From Pseudomonadota bacterium (GTDB lineage: Bacteria > Pseudomonadota > Gammaproteobacteria > Burkholderiales > Rhodocyclaceae): 64,000 nucleotides of DNA. This document shows positions 9,718 through 18,505 of the stretch, piece by piece; the first letter of the stretch is position 1, and the number at the start of each line of letters is the position of its first letter. The stretch is from positions 47,657 through 111,656 of the forward strand of contig JAFEFC010000014.1 of NCBI GenBank assembly GCA_018240785.1, given 5' to 3'. Position numbers and translations under genes: made by a program. The notes under the pieces were generated by a model. It had not been told where the DNA came from and did no database searches. It saw only the letters and a program-made list of their open reading frames with translations.

Positions 9718-10341
9718 ATGAGCGACAACAACAAGACCCTGATGCAGAAGATCCGCGGGGCGGGCTGGAGCGCGATCGCCATCCTGTTCGCCGCGGGCAT
9801 CGTCTTCTGGGGCGGTTTCAACTGGGCCCTGGAAATGACGAACAGGGAGAAGTTCTGCATCTCCTGCCACGAGATGGAGGAAAACGTCTTCAAGGAATAC
9901 CGCAACACCATCCACTACCAGAACCGCACCGGCGTGCGCGCGACCTGCCCGGACTGCCACGTGCCCAAGGAGTGGGTGCCCAAGATGATCCGCAAGATCC
10001 AGGCTTCGAAGGAGGTCTACGGCAAGATCGTCGGCAGCATCAGCACGCCGGAGAAGTTCCAGGCCGAGCGCATCCGTCTGGCTCAGAACGAGTGGCGCCG
10101 CATGAAGGCGAACAACTCGCAGGAGTGCCGCAACTGCCACAACTACGAGTATTTCGACTACTCGGTGCAGGGCCGTCGCTCCAACCAGATGCACCAGACG
10201 GGCCTTGCCGCGGGCCAGACCTGCATCGACTGCCACAAGGGCATCGCCCACCAGTTGCCGCCGATCGCGCAGGACATCGGTGCCGACCATGGCGGCGTGA
10301 TGCCTGAAGTGATGCATCCGCAACCGCCGAAGGCGCAGTAA
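9718..10341 (+). CDS. napC: Tetrahaem quinol dehydrogenase NapC
   Basis: The 207-residue NapC/NirT-family cytochrome has one N-terminal membrane anchor (residues about 18-37) and four CxxCH motifs: CISCH, CPDCH, CRNCH and CIDCH. It oxidises membrane quinol and reduces NapB. FCISCHEM and TCIDCHKGIAH are characteristic. The length is normal for the family (about 200). It ends the nap operon; a hairpin 17 bases downstream probably limits read-through. Confidence 0.96.
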   Translation: MSDNNKTLMQKIRGAGWSAIAILFAAGIVFWGGFNWALEMTNREKFCISCHEMEENVFKEYRNTIHYQNRTGVRATCPDCHVPKEWVPKMIRKIQASKEVYGKIVGSISTPEKFQAERIRLAQNEWRRMKANNSQECRNCHNYEYFDYSVQGRRSNQMHQTGLAAGQTCIDCHKGIAHQLPPIAQDIGADHGGVMPEVMHPQPPKAQ

Positions 10342-10357
10342 GCTTCTCAGCTTCAAG

Positions 10358-10395
10358 GGCGAGCCCGCGGTCCGCAACCCGGCCGTGGGCTCGCC
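10358..10395 (+). terminator. Hairpin terminator candidate after napC
   Basis: GGCGAGCCC (10358-10366) pairs with GGGCTCGCC (10387-10395) across a 20-base loop. No clear T-run follows, so termination may be partial or Rho-assisted. It separates nap from the unrelated gene at 10444. Confidence 0.5.
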
Positions 10396-10443
10396 GTCGT
10401 GTTCGGCGCGCCCAGGCGCGCGGACGTGTCGAGGAGTCGCGTC

Positions 10444-12477
10444 ATGCCGGACTTCAGGACCTTGCTCCGACCCGCAGCCGTGGTCGATGCGGAGCGCCCC
10501 GAGGACATTGCCGCACGCGGCAACCGCAGGCGGCTGCGTGTGTTCCTGCTGGTGCTGCTGCCGGTCCTGCTCCTCGGCCTGGCCTACACTTTCCTGCGCA
10601 CGCCCGAATACCGCGCCCAGGCGCGCATCGCCGTCAAGCCCGCCGGCATCGTTGCCGACCTGCCCGGCACGGCTGGTGAGCGGGCGACGGTGTCGACCAC
10701 CGTGACGGACGCCGCGTCCGCCAGCCTGCAGGCCGAGGCGGGCGTGCTGTCGAGCCGGCCGGTGATCGAAGCGGCCCTTGCCGCGCTGCATCGGCAGGGC
10801 GTCGAGCTGCGCGAATACGGCGCCGAGCCGGCACAGGCGGTGCAGGCGGCGCTCAGCGTGGAGCCGGTGCCGGACAGCAACATCATCAGCCTGACGGCGA
10901 CCGGCGCGTATCCGGAGCATCTCGCCGCCGTGCTCAATGCCCTGATCGAGGCCTACTCCAGCCGGCTGCTCGACAGCTATGCGAGCGCGTCGGGCGGCGA
11001 GATCGACGCGCTGCGGCAGGAACTTGCCGACCTGAATCGCCGCCTCGAGGACAAGCGCAAGGCGCTGGAGGATTTCCGCCAGGCCAACGACATCGTGTCC
11101 GGCGAGCGCGACGAGAACCAGGTGCTGGCGCGGGTGAAGGGACTTTCCGTGTCGCTGAATCAGGCCAACGAGAAGCTCGCCAAGGCCGAGGGCCGGGTGC
11201 GTTCCCTGCGCGAATCCATCGCTGCCGGCAAGCCGGTGGTGCGCGCGCGCGACAACCCGACGCTGGCGGGCCTGGAGTCGCGTGCTGCGCAATTGCGCGA
11301 ATCGCTGGGTGAGATCGCGCGCACGCATACGCCGCAGTTCATGGACATGGATCCCGAGGCGCGTCGGCTGCGTTCGCGCCTGGCCGAGGTCGAGGCCCAG
11401 ATCGGCGAGACCCGGGCGACGGCGGGGCAGGTGTCGCTCACCGAGGCCGAGGAGGAGCTCGCCACCGCACGCGAGGAGCAGCAGACCCTGCAGGCGCAGC
11501 TCGCGCGCGACCGCGGGGCAGTGCATGCCTTCTCGCGCAGCTTCAGCACCTTCAAGTCGATGCAGGAAGAGCTGGCGCAACTCGAGGCCAGCCGCAGTAC
11601 GCTGTCCGAACGATTGCTGCGCACCGAGGCCAGCGAGCGTTCGCGCATGCCCTCGGTACAGGTCATCGAGGCGGCCACCGCGCCGCTCCGCGCCTACCGG
11701 CCGGACTATGCACGCGACGCCGGCATCAGCCTTGCCGTGGCTGTCGGACTGGCCCTGCTCGCCATGGGGCTCACCGAGCTGTTCAATCGCCCGCCGCGAC
11801 CTTCGATGGCACCGGTGATCGTGCCGCAGCCGTGGATCGCCGTCGGGCGCGAGTCCGCGCCGCCGGCCGTCGCGGCCGGCCATGCACCGCGGATTCCGGC
11901 AGCCGGGGCGCCGCGGCTCGCCTCGCCGACCGCGCTGGAGCGCGAGCTGTCCCAGGATGAGCTGGCTGCCTTGCTGGCCAACCTGCCCGCGGACGACGTG
12001 GCATGGGCGGGCCTGTTGCTGTGCGGCGCCACGCTGGACGAAGTACGCAACCTGTCGGCCACCGAGGTGGACGCGGCTGGCGGCAGCGTGCACCTCGGTG
12101 GCGCTGCCGCACGCGAGCTTCCCGTCCCCGCGGCGCTTTTCAGCAGGCTGCAAGCCGCCATCCAGCGCACGGGCGACCGCGTCGCGCTGGTGCCGGGCGC
12201 GGATGAAGAGCTGCAGCGCAGGCTGCTGTGCGCTGCGCACGACGCGGGGCTGGATAACCCGGCCGCGGTCACGCCGGGCGCGCTGCGCCACACCTGCATC
12301 GCCCACCTGGTCCGCCAGGGTTTGCGCTTCAGCGACCTGGACCGCGTCGCAGGCCCGCTGCAGGCCGACGCGCTCGCCGCCTATGCCGAGCTGTCACCGC
12401 CCGGCGTGCGCCGTTCGCTCGCCGAACTCCAGCGCTTCATGCCGGCGCTGGATCACATCGGGCGCGCCGCGGCTTGA
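10444..12477 (+). CDS. Wzz/GumC-like protein fused to a degenerate tyrosine-recombinase fold
   Basis: The 677-residue protein has a short cytoplasmic N terminus, TM1 (residues about 32-51), a long periplasmic part rich in heptad coiled coil (about 180-400), and TM2 (about 424-443). That is the layout of polysaccharide co-polymerases of the Wzz/GumC class. From about residue 500 the cytoplasmic tail resembles a tyrosine recombinase catalytic domain: LLLCGATLDEVRNLS, a strand-rich middle, TPGALRHTCIAHLV, then AAYAEL. Arg615 and Tyr647 are 32 residues apart, as are Arg247 and Tyr279 of XerD. The first arginine is Thr530, and the two histidine positions are Gly612 and Pro638, so strand exchange is unlikely. 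GAGGAG precedes the start. The tyrosine-kinase domain of some GumC homologues is absent. It interrupts nap and ccm; its function is unknown. Confidence 0.7.
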   Translation: MPDFRTLLRPAAVVDAERPEDIAARGNRRRLRVFLLVLLPVLLLGLAYTFLRTPEYRAQARIAVKPAGIVADLPGTAGERATVSTTVTDAASASLQAEAGVLSSRPVIEAALAALHRQGVELREYGAEPAQAVQAALSVEPVPDSNIISLTATGAYPEHLAAVLNALIEAYSSRLLDSYASASGGEIDALRQELADLNRRLEDKRKALEDFRQANDIVSGERDENQVLARVKGLSVSLNQANEKLAKAEGRVRSLRESIAAGKPVVRARDNPTLAGLESRAAQLRESLGEIARTHTPQFMDMDPEARRLRSRLAEVEAQIGETRATAGQVSLTEAEEELATAREEQQTLQAQLARDRGAVHAFSRSFSTFKSMQEELAQLEASRSTLSERLLRTEASERSRMPSVQVIEAATAPLRAYRPDYARDAGISLAVAVGLALLAMGLTELFNRPPRPSMAPVIVPQPWIAVGRESAPPAVAAGHAPRIPAAGAPRLASPTALERELSQDELAALLANLPADDVAWAGLLLCGATLDEVRNLSATEVDAAGGSVHLGGAAARELPVPAALFSRLQAAIQRTGDRVALVPGADEELQRRLLCAAHDAGLDNPAAVTPGALRHTCIAHLVRQGLRFSDLDRVAGPLQADALAAYAELSPPGVRRSLAELQRFMPALDHIGRAAA

Positions 12478-12522
12478 CGGACGCGATGCCGCCGCTGCGG
12501 CGAAGTCGCGATCGCGGCCGGC

Positions 12523-12528
12523 TATAAT
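12523..12528 (+). promoter_or_regulatory. -10 element of ccmA, probable leaderless start
   Basis: A consensus TATAAT ends nine bases before the ccmA ATG, which puts the expected transcription start at or within two or three bases of the start codon. No purine-rich ribosome-binding site lies between them. The -35 region (around 12500) is poor, so an activator may be needed. Confidence 0.5.
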
Positions 12529-12537
12529 CTCGCCCCT

Positions 12538-13164
12538 ATGCTCGAAGCCCACGATCTCGCCTGCCTGAAGGGCGACCGCCTGCTGTTCCGCGGCCTTGCT
12601 CTGCGCCTGCAGGCGGGCGGGTTGCTGCGCGTGGCGGGGCCCAACGGCGTGGGCAAGACCAGCCTGCTGCGGCTCGTGACGGGGCTGGCGCTGCCCGAGG
12701 CTGGTGAGGTGCGCTGGCGTAGCGTCGGCATCCGTAGCGACCGCGAGGCCCTGCACCGCGAACTGCTCTACCTCGGCCACGCGCCGGCGCTGAACGACCT
12801 GCTGACGCCGCTGGAGAACCTGCGCTTCGCCTGCGCCGCGGCCGGCGACGACGTGGACGCGCAGAGCTGCGTCACCGCACTCGCCCGCATCGGCCTCGAG
12901 AATCAGCTCGATCTGCCTGCCCGCGTGCTGTCCCAGGGGCAGCGGCGGCGCGTCGGGCTCGCGCGCCTGTTCCTGTCGACGCGGCGGCCGTTATGGGTGC
13001 TCGACGAGCCGTTCACCGCGCTCGACGTTGCTGCAGTGGCCGAGCTCGCCGCGACGCTGTCGGACCACTGCGACGCGGGCGGCATGGTCATGCTCACCAC
13101 CCACCAGGACGCGCCCTTCACGCGCGTCCCCGATGTGCTGGACGTCGGGGCCTACGCATGCTGA
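12538..13164 (+). CDS. ccmA: Haem exporter ATPase CcmA
   Basis: The 208-residue ABC ATPase has Walker A GPNGVGKTS, signature LSQGQRRRVGLARL and Walker B LWVLDEP. With CcmB and CcmC it forms the complex that releases haem-loaded CcmE in system I cytochrome c biogenesis. It starts the ccm operon from its own TATAAT promoter and overlaps ccmB by seven bases. Confidence 0.95.
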   Translation: MLEAHDLACLKGDRLLFRGLALRLQAGGLLRVAGPNGVGKTSLLRLVTGLALPEAGEVRWRSVGIRSDREALHRELLYLGHAPALNDLLTPLENLRFACAAAGDDVDAQSCVTALARIGLENQLDLPARVLSQGQRRRVGLARLFLSTRRPLWVLDEPFTALDVAAVAELAATLSDHCDAGGMVMLTTHQDAPFTRVPDVLDVGAYAC

Positions 13165-13826
13165 GCGCCTTCTTCGCCGTGCTGAGGCGCGACCTGCTGC
13201 TGGCCTGGCGCGGCCGCGCCGACGTGCTGGTGACGCTGGCCTTCTTCGTCATCGTCGTCTGCCTGTTCCCGTTCGGCGTCGGTGCCGAAGCCAACCTGCT
13301 GCGTACGATCGCCCCCGGCGTGCTGTGGGTCGCCGCGCTGCTGGCCAGCCTGCTGTCGCTGCATCGGCTGTTCGCGCAGGACCACGCCGATGGAACCCTG
13401 GAGCAGCTCCTGCTGTCTAGCGAGCCGGCCGTACTGTGGGTGACGGCCAAGGTGCTCGCCTTCTGGCTCACCACCGGTCTGCCGGTGGTGGTGGTGGCGC
13501 CGGTGCTGGGGATGCTGCTTGACCTCGAACAAGGCGCCTACCCGGTGCTGGTAATAAGTTTGGTGCTCGGCACGCCCATCCTCGCGCTGCTCGGCGCGGT
13601 GGGTGCGGCGCTGACGCTGGGGCTGCGCGGCGGTGGCATGCTGCTGGCGCTGCTGGTGCTGCCGCTGTTCGTGCCGGTGCTGATCTTCGGCGCCGGCGCG
13701 GTCGAAGCGGAATTGTCCGGCACTGGCGCGACCGCGCACCTGCTGCTGCTCGGCGGCGGCCTGGCCGGCGCGCTGGCCCTGGCGCCCTGGGCCTGCATGG
13801 CGGCGCTGCGCGTGTCTACCGAATGA
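13158..13826 (+). CDS. ccmB: Haem exporter permease CcmB
   Basis: The 222-residue protein has six hydrophobic segments, as expected for CcmB. FPFGVG and the FAQDHADGTLEQLLLS block are family-typical. It is the membrane partner of CcmA. The ATG at 13158 lies inside the ccmA 3' end (ATGCTGA), which couples the two. Confidence 0.94.
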   Translation: MLSAFFAVLRRDLLLAWRGRADVLVTLAFFVIVVCLFPFGVGAEANLLRTIAPGVLWVAALLASLLSLHRLFAQDHADGTLEQLLLSSEPAVLWVTAKVLAFWLTTGLPVVVVAPVLGMLLDLEQGAYPVLVISLVLGTPILALLGAVGAALTLGLRGGGMLLALLVLPLFVPVLIFGAGAVEAELSGTGATAHLLLLGGGLAGALALAPWACMAALRVSTE

Positions 13827-13850
13827 TGTTGTGCGACTGAACCGAACCTG

Positions 13851-14627
13851 ATGAGCAGACCCGATCGCGGCCCCAGCATCCTGCGCTTCGCCGCCCCGCA
13901 GAACTTCTACCCCCTGGCAGGCCGCCTCGCCCCGTGGTTCGCTGGCGCCGCCGCATTGCTGACCCTCGCCGGCCTGTGGCTGAGCTTCTTCGTCGCGCCC
14001 ACCGACGCCACCCAGGGCGAGGTGTATCGGGTGATCTTCATCCACGTGCCGGCAGCGTGGATGTCGATGTTCGTCTACCTGGTGATGGCCTTCTGGTCCG
14101 CCGTCGGCCTGGTCATGAACACCCGCCTGTCCTTCCTGATGAGCCAGGCGCTGGCGCCCACCGGCGCGATGTTCTGCGTCGTCGCGCTGTGGACCGGCGC
14201 GCTGTGGGGCAAGCCAACCTGGGGCACCTACTGGGTGTGGGATGCGCGCCTCACCTCGCAGGCGCTGCTGCTGTTCCTCTACCTCGGCTTCATCGCGCTC
14301 ACGCGCGCCATCGAGGATCCGCGCCGTGCCGACCGCGCCGGCGCCATCATCGCGCTGGTGGGTGCGGTCAACGTGCCGGTGATCTATTTCTCGGTCAAAT
14401 GGTGGAACACGCTGCACCAGGGCGCTTCCGTCAGCCTCACCAAGGCACCGTCGATGGCCACCACCATGCTCGCGGGCATGCTGGTGATGGCCGTCGCCGC
14501 CTGGGCCTACACGCTGGCGGTGGTGCTGTGGCGGGTGCGGCCGATGATCCTGGAGCGCGAGCGTCACACCGAATGGGTGGGTGCAGAACTGATGCGCGAA
14601 GCGCTGCGTCAGGGAGGGCGCGCCTGA
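13851..14627 (+). CDS. ccmC: Haem-handling protein CcmC
   Basis: The 258-residue membrane protein has six transmembrane segments and the tryptophan-rich WWD-type motif ([13 protein letters not shown]), flanked by periplasmic histidines ([11 protein letters not shown] and WWNTLHQG). It loads haem onto CcmE in the periplasm. Its length equals that of other CcmC proteins. The last base of its stop codon is the first base of ccmD's ATG. Confidence 0.95.
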   Translation: MSRPDRGPSILRFAAPQNFYPLAGRLAPWFAGAAALLTLAGLWLSFFVAPTDATQGEVYRVIFIHVPAAWMSMFVYLVMAFWSAVGLVMNTRLSFLMSQALAPTGAMFCVVALWTGALWGKPTWGTYWVWDARLTSQALLLFLYLGFIALTRAIEDPRRADRAGAIIALVGAVNVPVIYFSVKWWNTLHQGASVSLTKAPSMATTMLAGMLVMAVAAWAYTLAVVLWRVRPMILERERHTEWVGAELMREALRQGGRA

Positions 14628-14857
14628 TGCAGTGGGAAAGCTGGTCCGCGTTCTGGAACATGGGTGGCGCCGGTTTCTTCGTGTGGGGCAGCTATGGCCT
14701 CACTTTCGCGCTCGTCGCGCTGGAACTCGTGCTCGTGTTTCAGCGTCGGAAGGACACCGTGAATCGATTGCTGCGCTGGCGCAAGGCCGTGGGCAGGAAT
14801 GGCAGCGGCGTTGGCGCCGGCAAAGAGTCCCCGGGCGAGTCCCGGGCAATTCCGTAA
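14627..14857 (+). CDS. ccmD: Haem exporter small protein CcmD
   Basis: The 76-residue protein has a single membrane segment after [15 protein letters not shown], the family signature, followed by a basic cytoplasmic tail. CcmD is needed to release holo-CcmE from the CcmABC complex. It overlaps the ccmC stop by one base. The tail after residue 45 is longer than in many homologues and low in complexity. Confidence 0.88.
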   Translation: MQWESWSAFWNMGGAGFFVWGSYGLTFALVALELVLVFQRRKDTVNRLLRWRKAVGRNGSGVGAGKESPGESRAIP

Positions 14858-14872
14858 CAGCCCTCGTAGTGG

Positions 14873-14888
14873 GCCGGCACGTGCCGGC
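14873..14888. repeat. 16-bp perfect palindrome between ccmD and ccmE
   Basis: GCCGGCAC followed directly by GTGCCGGC forms a perfect palindrome 16 bases upstream of the ccmE start. In RNA it would form a hairpin that could modulate ccmE translation or protect the upstream transcript. No T-run follows. Confidence 0.4.
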
Positions 14889-14904
14889 GTGGAGTTGCAA
14901 GCGA

Positions 14905-15351
14905 ATGAAACCCCGTAGCAAACGTCTGGTGCTCGTCGGCGTCGGTGTCGCGCTGCTCGTCGGTGCCGCAGCGCTGGTGCTGAACGCGTTCCAGCAGAAC
15001 CTGGTGTTCTTCCACACGCCGACCGAGGTCGCCGCCGGCAAGGCGCCGACCGGGCGCACCTTCCGCATCGGCGGCCTGGTGGAAGTCGGCTCGGTGCAGC
15101 GCGAGCCCGACGGCGTGACGGTGCGCTTCGCCGTCACCGACACCGCGAAGACGATACCCGTGTCCTACCAGGGCACGCTGCCCGATCTCTTCAAGGAGGG
15201 CAAGGGCGCGGTGGTGCAGGGCCGGCTGGAAGCCGACGGGACCTTCCGCGCCTCCGAGGTGCTCGCCAAGCACGACGAAAACTACATGCCGCCCGAGGCC
15301 GCCCACGCGGTGGAGCAGGCGCACAAGGCCGGCGCGACGGTGAAACCATGA
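14905..15351 (+). CDS. ccmE: Haem chaperone CcmE
   Basis: The 148-residue protein has one N-terminal membrane anchor and a periplasmic OB-fold. The covalent haem ligand is the histidine in [24 protein letters not shown] and [14 protein letters not shown] are typical. It carries haem from CcmABCD to the CcmF/H ligase. It overlaps ccmF by four bases (ATGA). Confidence 0.95.
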   Translation: MKPRSKRLVLVGVGVALLVGAAALVLNAFQQNLVFFHTPTEVAAGKAPTGRTFRIGGLVEVGSVQREPDGVTVRFAVTDTAKTIPVSYQGTLPDLFKEGKGAVVQGRLEADGTFRASEVLAKHDENYMPPEAAHAVEQAHKAGATVKP

Positions 15352-17321
15352 TCCCCGAACTTGGCCATTTCTCCCTCGTCCTCGCCTTCGTCCTGTCGCT
15401 GGTGCAGGCGGTGGTGCCGCTGGTCGGCGCCAGCCGCAACCGCTCCGCATTGATGGCGGTCGGGCGGCCTGCGGCGCAGGGCCAGTTCTTCTTCGTCGCC
15501 TTCTCCTTCGCCTGCCTGACCTGGGCCTTCATCACCAGCGACTTCTCGGTGGAATACGTGGCGCTGCATTCCAACACTGCCACGCCGCTGTACTACCGCA
15601 TCACCGGCGTGTGGGGCAGCCACGAGGGCTCGCTGCTGCTGTGGGCGCTGGTGCTGGCGGTGTGGACGGTGGCGGTGACGGTATTTTCGCGCCACCTGCC
15701 GGATGTCTTCCTTGCCCGCGTGCTGGGTGTGCTGGGCTGCATCAGCGTCGGCTTCCTCGCCTTCCTGCTGGTCACCTCCAACCCCTTCGAGCGCCTGCTG
15801 CCGGGCGCACCGGAAGGGCGCGACCTGAATCCGCTGCTGCAGGACCCGGGCATGATCATCCACCCGCCGCTCCTCTACATGGGCTACGTGGGTTTCTCGG
15901 TGGCCTTTGCCTTCGCCATCGCGGCGCTGCTGTCGGGGCGCATGGACGCCGCCTGGGCGCGCTGGTCGCGGCCGTGGACGACGGTGGCCTGGGTGTTCCT
16001 CACCGCGGGCATCACCGTCGGCTCGGGCTGGGCCTACTACGAGCTGGGCTGGGGCGGCTGGTGGTTCTGGGATCCGGTGGAAAACGCGTCCTTCATGCCC
16101 TGGCTGCTCGGCACCGCGCTGATCCATTCCCTCGCCGTCACCGAGAAGCGCGGCGCCTTCCGGAGCTGGACGGTGCTGCTGGCGATCGGCGCCTTCTCGC
16201 TGTCGCTGCTCGGAACCTTTCTGGTGCGCTCGGGGGTGATCACCAGCGTGCATGCCTTCGCCACCGATCCGAAGCGCGGCCTGTTCATCCTGTTCCTGCT
16301 CGTCGTGGTCATCGGCGTGTCGCTGCTGCTGTACGCATGGCGCGCGCCCAGGCTGTCGGGCGGCGGCAGCTTTGCCTTCGTGTCGCGCGAGACCGCGCTG
16401 CTCGGCAACAACGTGCTGCTGTCGGTGGCTTCCGCGTCGGTGCTGCTCGGCACCTTGTACCCGCTCTTCCTCGACGCGCTGGGCATGGGCAAGATCTCGG
16501 TCGGTCCGCCGTACTTCGAAGCGGTGTTCGTGCCGCTGATGACGCCGGTGGTGGTGCTGATGATGTTCGGCCCCTTCCTGCGCTGGAAGGGCGACTCGCT
16601 GGGCCCGGCGCTGCGCCGCGTGGCACCGGCCTTCGTTGCCAGCATCGCCGTCGGCGTCGGTGCGGCCTTCGCCATCGGCCATGCCACGCCACGCACCATG
16701 CTCGGTCTGGCGCTTGCCGCCTGGGTGGTGCTCGCCAGCGCGCAGCAGCTCGTCGCACGCCTCGGCGAACGCCCCGGCGCCGCGTCCGCGGCGCGCCTGC
16801 GCGGCATCCCGTCGGCGTGGTGGGGCATGTGGCTGGCGCACCTGGGCGTCGGGATCTTCATCATCGGCGTGACGCTGGTGGGCAGCCTCAACCAGAGCCT
16901 GGACGTGAAGATGCGCGAGGGCCAGCGCGCCGAGCTTGCCGGCTACAGCTTCGTCTTTCGCGGTGTGCAGGATGCGGCCGGCCCCAACTACGATGCCTCG
17001 CGTGCCACCCTGGACGTGAGCCGCGGTGGCGTCGCGATCGCCACGCTGCACCCGGAGAAGCGGCTCTACCGCGCGCAGGGCATGCCGATGACCGAGGCGG
17101 CGATCGACATCGGCCCGTTCCGCGACGTGTATGTGTCGCTCGGCGAGCAACTGCCCGACGCAAGCTGGATCGTCAGCCTGTACTACAAACCCTTCATAAG
17201 CTGGATCTGGCTGGGCTGCGCGCTGATGGCGCTGGGCGGCATCTTCGCCGCGTCCGACCGCCGCTACCGCAAGCTGGCCGAGCGCAGCGCGCCGGCCGCC
17301 GCGGCGCGGCAGGCAGCCTGA
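15348..17321 (+). CDS. ccmF: Cytochrome c haem lyase CcmF
   Basis: The 657-residue polytopic membrane protein has more than a dozen hydrophobic segments and the WWD motif [19 protein letters not shown]. Conserved histidines include those in [10 protein letters not shown] and SVHAFATDP. CcmF joins haem from CcmE to apocytochrome with CcmH and CcmI. The length is normal (about 650). The many Nap, P460 and c'-type cytochromes in this window depend on it. Confidence 0.96.
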   Translation: MIPELGHFSLVLAFVLSLVQAVVPLVGASRNRSALMAVGRPAAQGQFFFVAFSFACLTWAFITSDFSVEYVALHSNTATPLYYRITGVWGSHEGSLLLWALVLAVWTVAVTVFSRHLPDVFLARVLGVLGCISVGFLAFLLVTSNPFERLLPGAPEGRDLNPLLQDPGMIIHPPLLYMGYVGFSVAFAFAIAALLSGRMDAAWARWSRPWTTVAWVFLTAGITVGSGWAYYELGWGGWWFWDPVENASFMPWLLGTALIHSLAVTEKRGAFRSWTVLLAIGAFSLSLLGTFLVRSGVITSVHAFATDPKRGLFILFLLVVVIGVSLLLYAWRAPRLSGGGSFAFVSRETALLGNNVLLSVASASVLLGTLYPLFLDALGMGKISVGPPYFEAVFVPLMTPVVVLMMFGPFLRWKGDSLGPALRRVAPAFVASIAVGVGAAFAIGHATPRTMLGLALAAWVVLASAQQLVARLGERPGAASAARLRGIPSAWWGMWLAHLGVGIFIIGVTLVGSLNQSLDVKMREGQRAELAGYSFVFRGVQDAAGPNYDASRATLDVSRGGVAIATLHPEKRLYRAQGMPMTEAAIDIGPFRDVYVSLGEQLPDASWIVSLYYKPFISWIWLGCALMALGGIFAASDRRYRKLAERSAPAAAARQAA

Positions 17322-17352
17322 GCCGGCGTCGCGCGCGCCAGCCGGAATTTTC

Positions 17353-17946
17353 ATGAAAGCAAAGTTTCTCGTTCCCCTGTTCCTGTTCCTCGGTCTGGCG
17401 GGCTTCCTCGCCTTCGGCCTTACCCTAAACCCGCGCGAAGTGCCGTCGCCATTGATCGACAAACCGGCGCCGGCCTTCACGCTGGCGCGGGTGGATGACC
17501 CCGCGCAGCAGTTCTCGCTTGCCGACATGCGCGGCAAGGTCTGGCTGCTCAATGTGTGGGCGTCCTGGTGCGTGGCCTGCCGCCAGGAGCATCCGGTGCT
17601 GGTCGATCTGGCACGCCGCAACCTGGTGCCGGTGGTCGGCCTGAACTACAAGGAAGTGCGCGGCGACGGCCAGCTCGACGCGCGCGGCATGGCGCTGGAC
17701 GCGGAAACAGGCCTCGCGGTGGAGCGCGCGCGGCGCTGGCTGGGCGAGCACGGCAACCCTTACGTGCTGTCGGTGCTCGACATCGACGGCCGCGTCGGCA
17801 TCGACTTCGGCGTGTATGGCGTGCCGGAGACCTTCCTGATCGACGGCAACGGCAAGATCCGCTACAAGCACATCGGCCCGATCACGCCGGAAAACCTGCA
17901 GCAGGTGATCCTGCCCAAGGTCGAGGAGGTACGCCGTGCCGGCTGA
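17353..17946 (+). CDS. ccmG: Thiol:disulfide interchange protein CcmG/DsbE
   Basis: The 197-residue protein has a single N-terminal anchor and a periplasmic thioredoxin fold. The active site reads WCVAC in WASWCVACRQEHP, rather than the WCPTC of E. coli. The cis-proline segment GVPETFLID is present. It reduces apocytochrome or CcmH cysteines before haem attachment. The downstream ccmH start lies 11 bases inside its end. Confidence 0.94.
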   Translation: MKAKFLVPLFLFLGLAGFLAFGLTLNPREVPSPLIDKPAPAFTLARVDDPAQQFSLADMRGKVWLLNVWASWCVACRQEHPVLVDLARRNLVPVVGLNYKEVRGDGQLDARGMALDAETGLAVERARRWLGEHGNPYVLSVLDIDGRVGIDFGVYGVPETFLIDGNGKIRYKHIGPITPENLQQVILPKVEEVRRAG

Positions 17947-18505
17947 TCGGATTTCGCTTCACCCGCGTGGCCTGCGCGCGCTGGCCCGCGCCGGCGCGCT
18001 GGCTGCGATGTTGTGGCTATCGCCGGCACATGCCGTCGATGCGCCACCTGCCGGGGAGGTCGCGCCCACTGTCGCGGCGGATCCGCGGCTCGAGGCCGAC
18101 GTGCAGGAACTGGCGCACAAGCTGCGCTGCCTGGTGTGCCAGAACCAGTCCATTGCCGAGTCGAACGCGCCGCTCGCCCTCGATCTGCGCAACCAGGTGC
18201 GCGAGCAGCTTGCCGCCGGACGCAGCAAGCAGGATGTGGTCGATTACCTGGTCGCGCGCTATGGCGACTTCGTCCTGTACGAGCCGCCGGTGAAGGGCAT
18301 CACGCTGCTGCTGTGGGGCGGGCCTGCGGCGCTGCTGCTGGCCGGCATCGGCTGGCTGGCCTACCGCGTGCGCCGGCGTGCGGTCGAATCCGCTGCGGTG
18401 ACTGCGCTCAGTGAAGCCGAGCATGCGCGCGCCCAGGCGCTGCTGGCCGGCGGCGCGCCGGGCGATGCGCCGCCATCCTCCGCAAACCGGGAGTCCCGTT
18501 CGTGA
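17936..18505 (+). CDS. ccmH: Cytochrome c maturation protein CcmH (N-terminal type)
   Basis: The 189-residue protein has a signal peptide and the redox motif LRCLVCQNQSIAES, followed by a helical bundle and one C-terminal membrane segment (ITLLLWGGPAALLLAGIGW). It corresponds to the N-terminal half of E. coli CcmH; the TPR half is encoded separately by the next gene. A GTG start at 17936 has GGAGG upstream and overlaps ccmG. It ends in an overlap with ccmI. Confidence 0.93.
   Translation: MPADRISLHPRGLRALARAGALAAMLWLSPAHAVDAPPAGEVAPTVAADPRLEADVQELAHKLRCLVCQNQSIAESNAPLALDLRNQVREQLAAGRSKQDVVDYLVARYGDFVLYEPPVKGITLLLWGGPAALLLAGIGWLAYRVRRRAVESAAVTALSEAEHARAQALLAGGAPGDAPPSSANRESRS

Noticed and set aside
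9688-12306. 872-codon open frame antisense to napC and the Wzz-like gene
   Set aside because: Same shadow effect; no domain and no ribosome site.
15282-17621. 779-codon open frame antisense to ccmF
   Set aside because: Composition is dominated by Arg, His and Gln, as expected for the complement of a membrane-protein gene.
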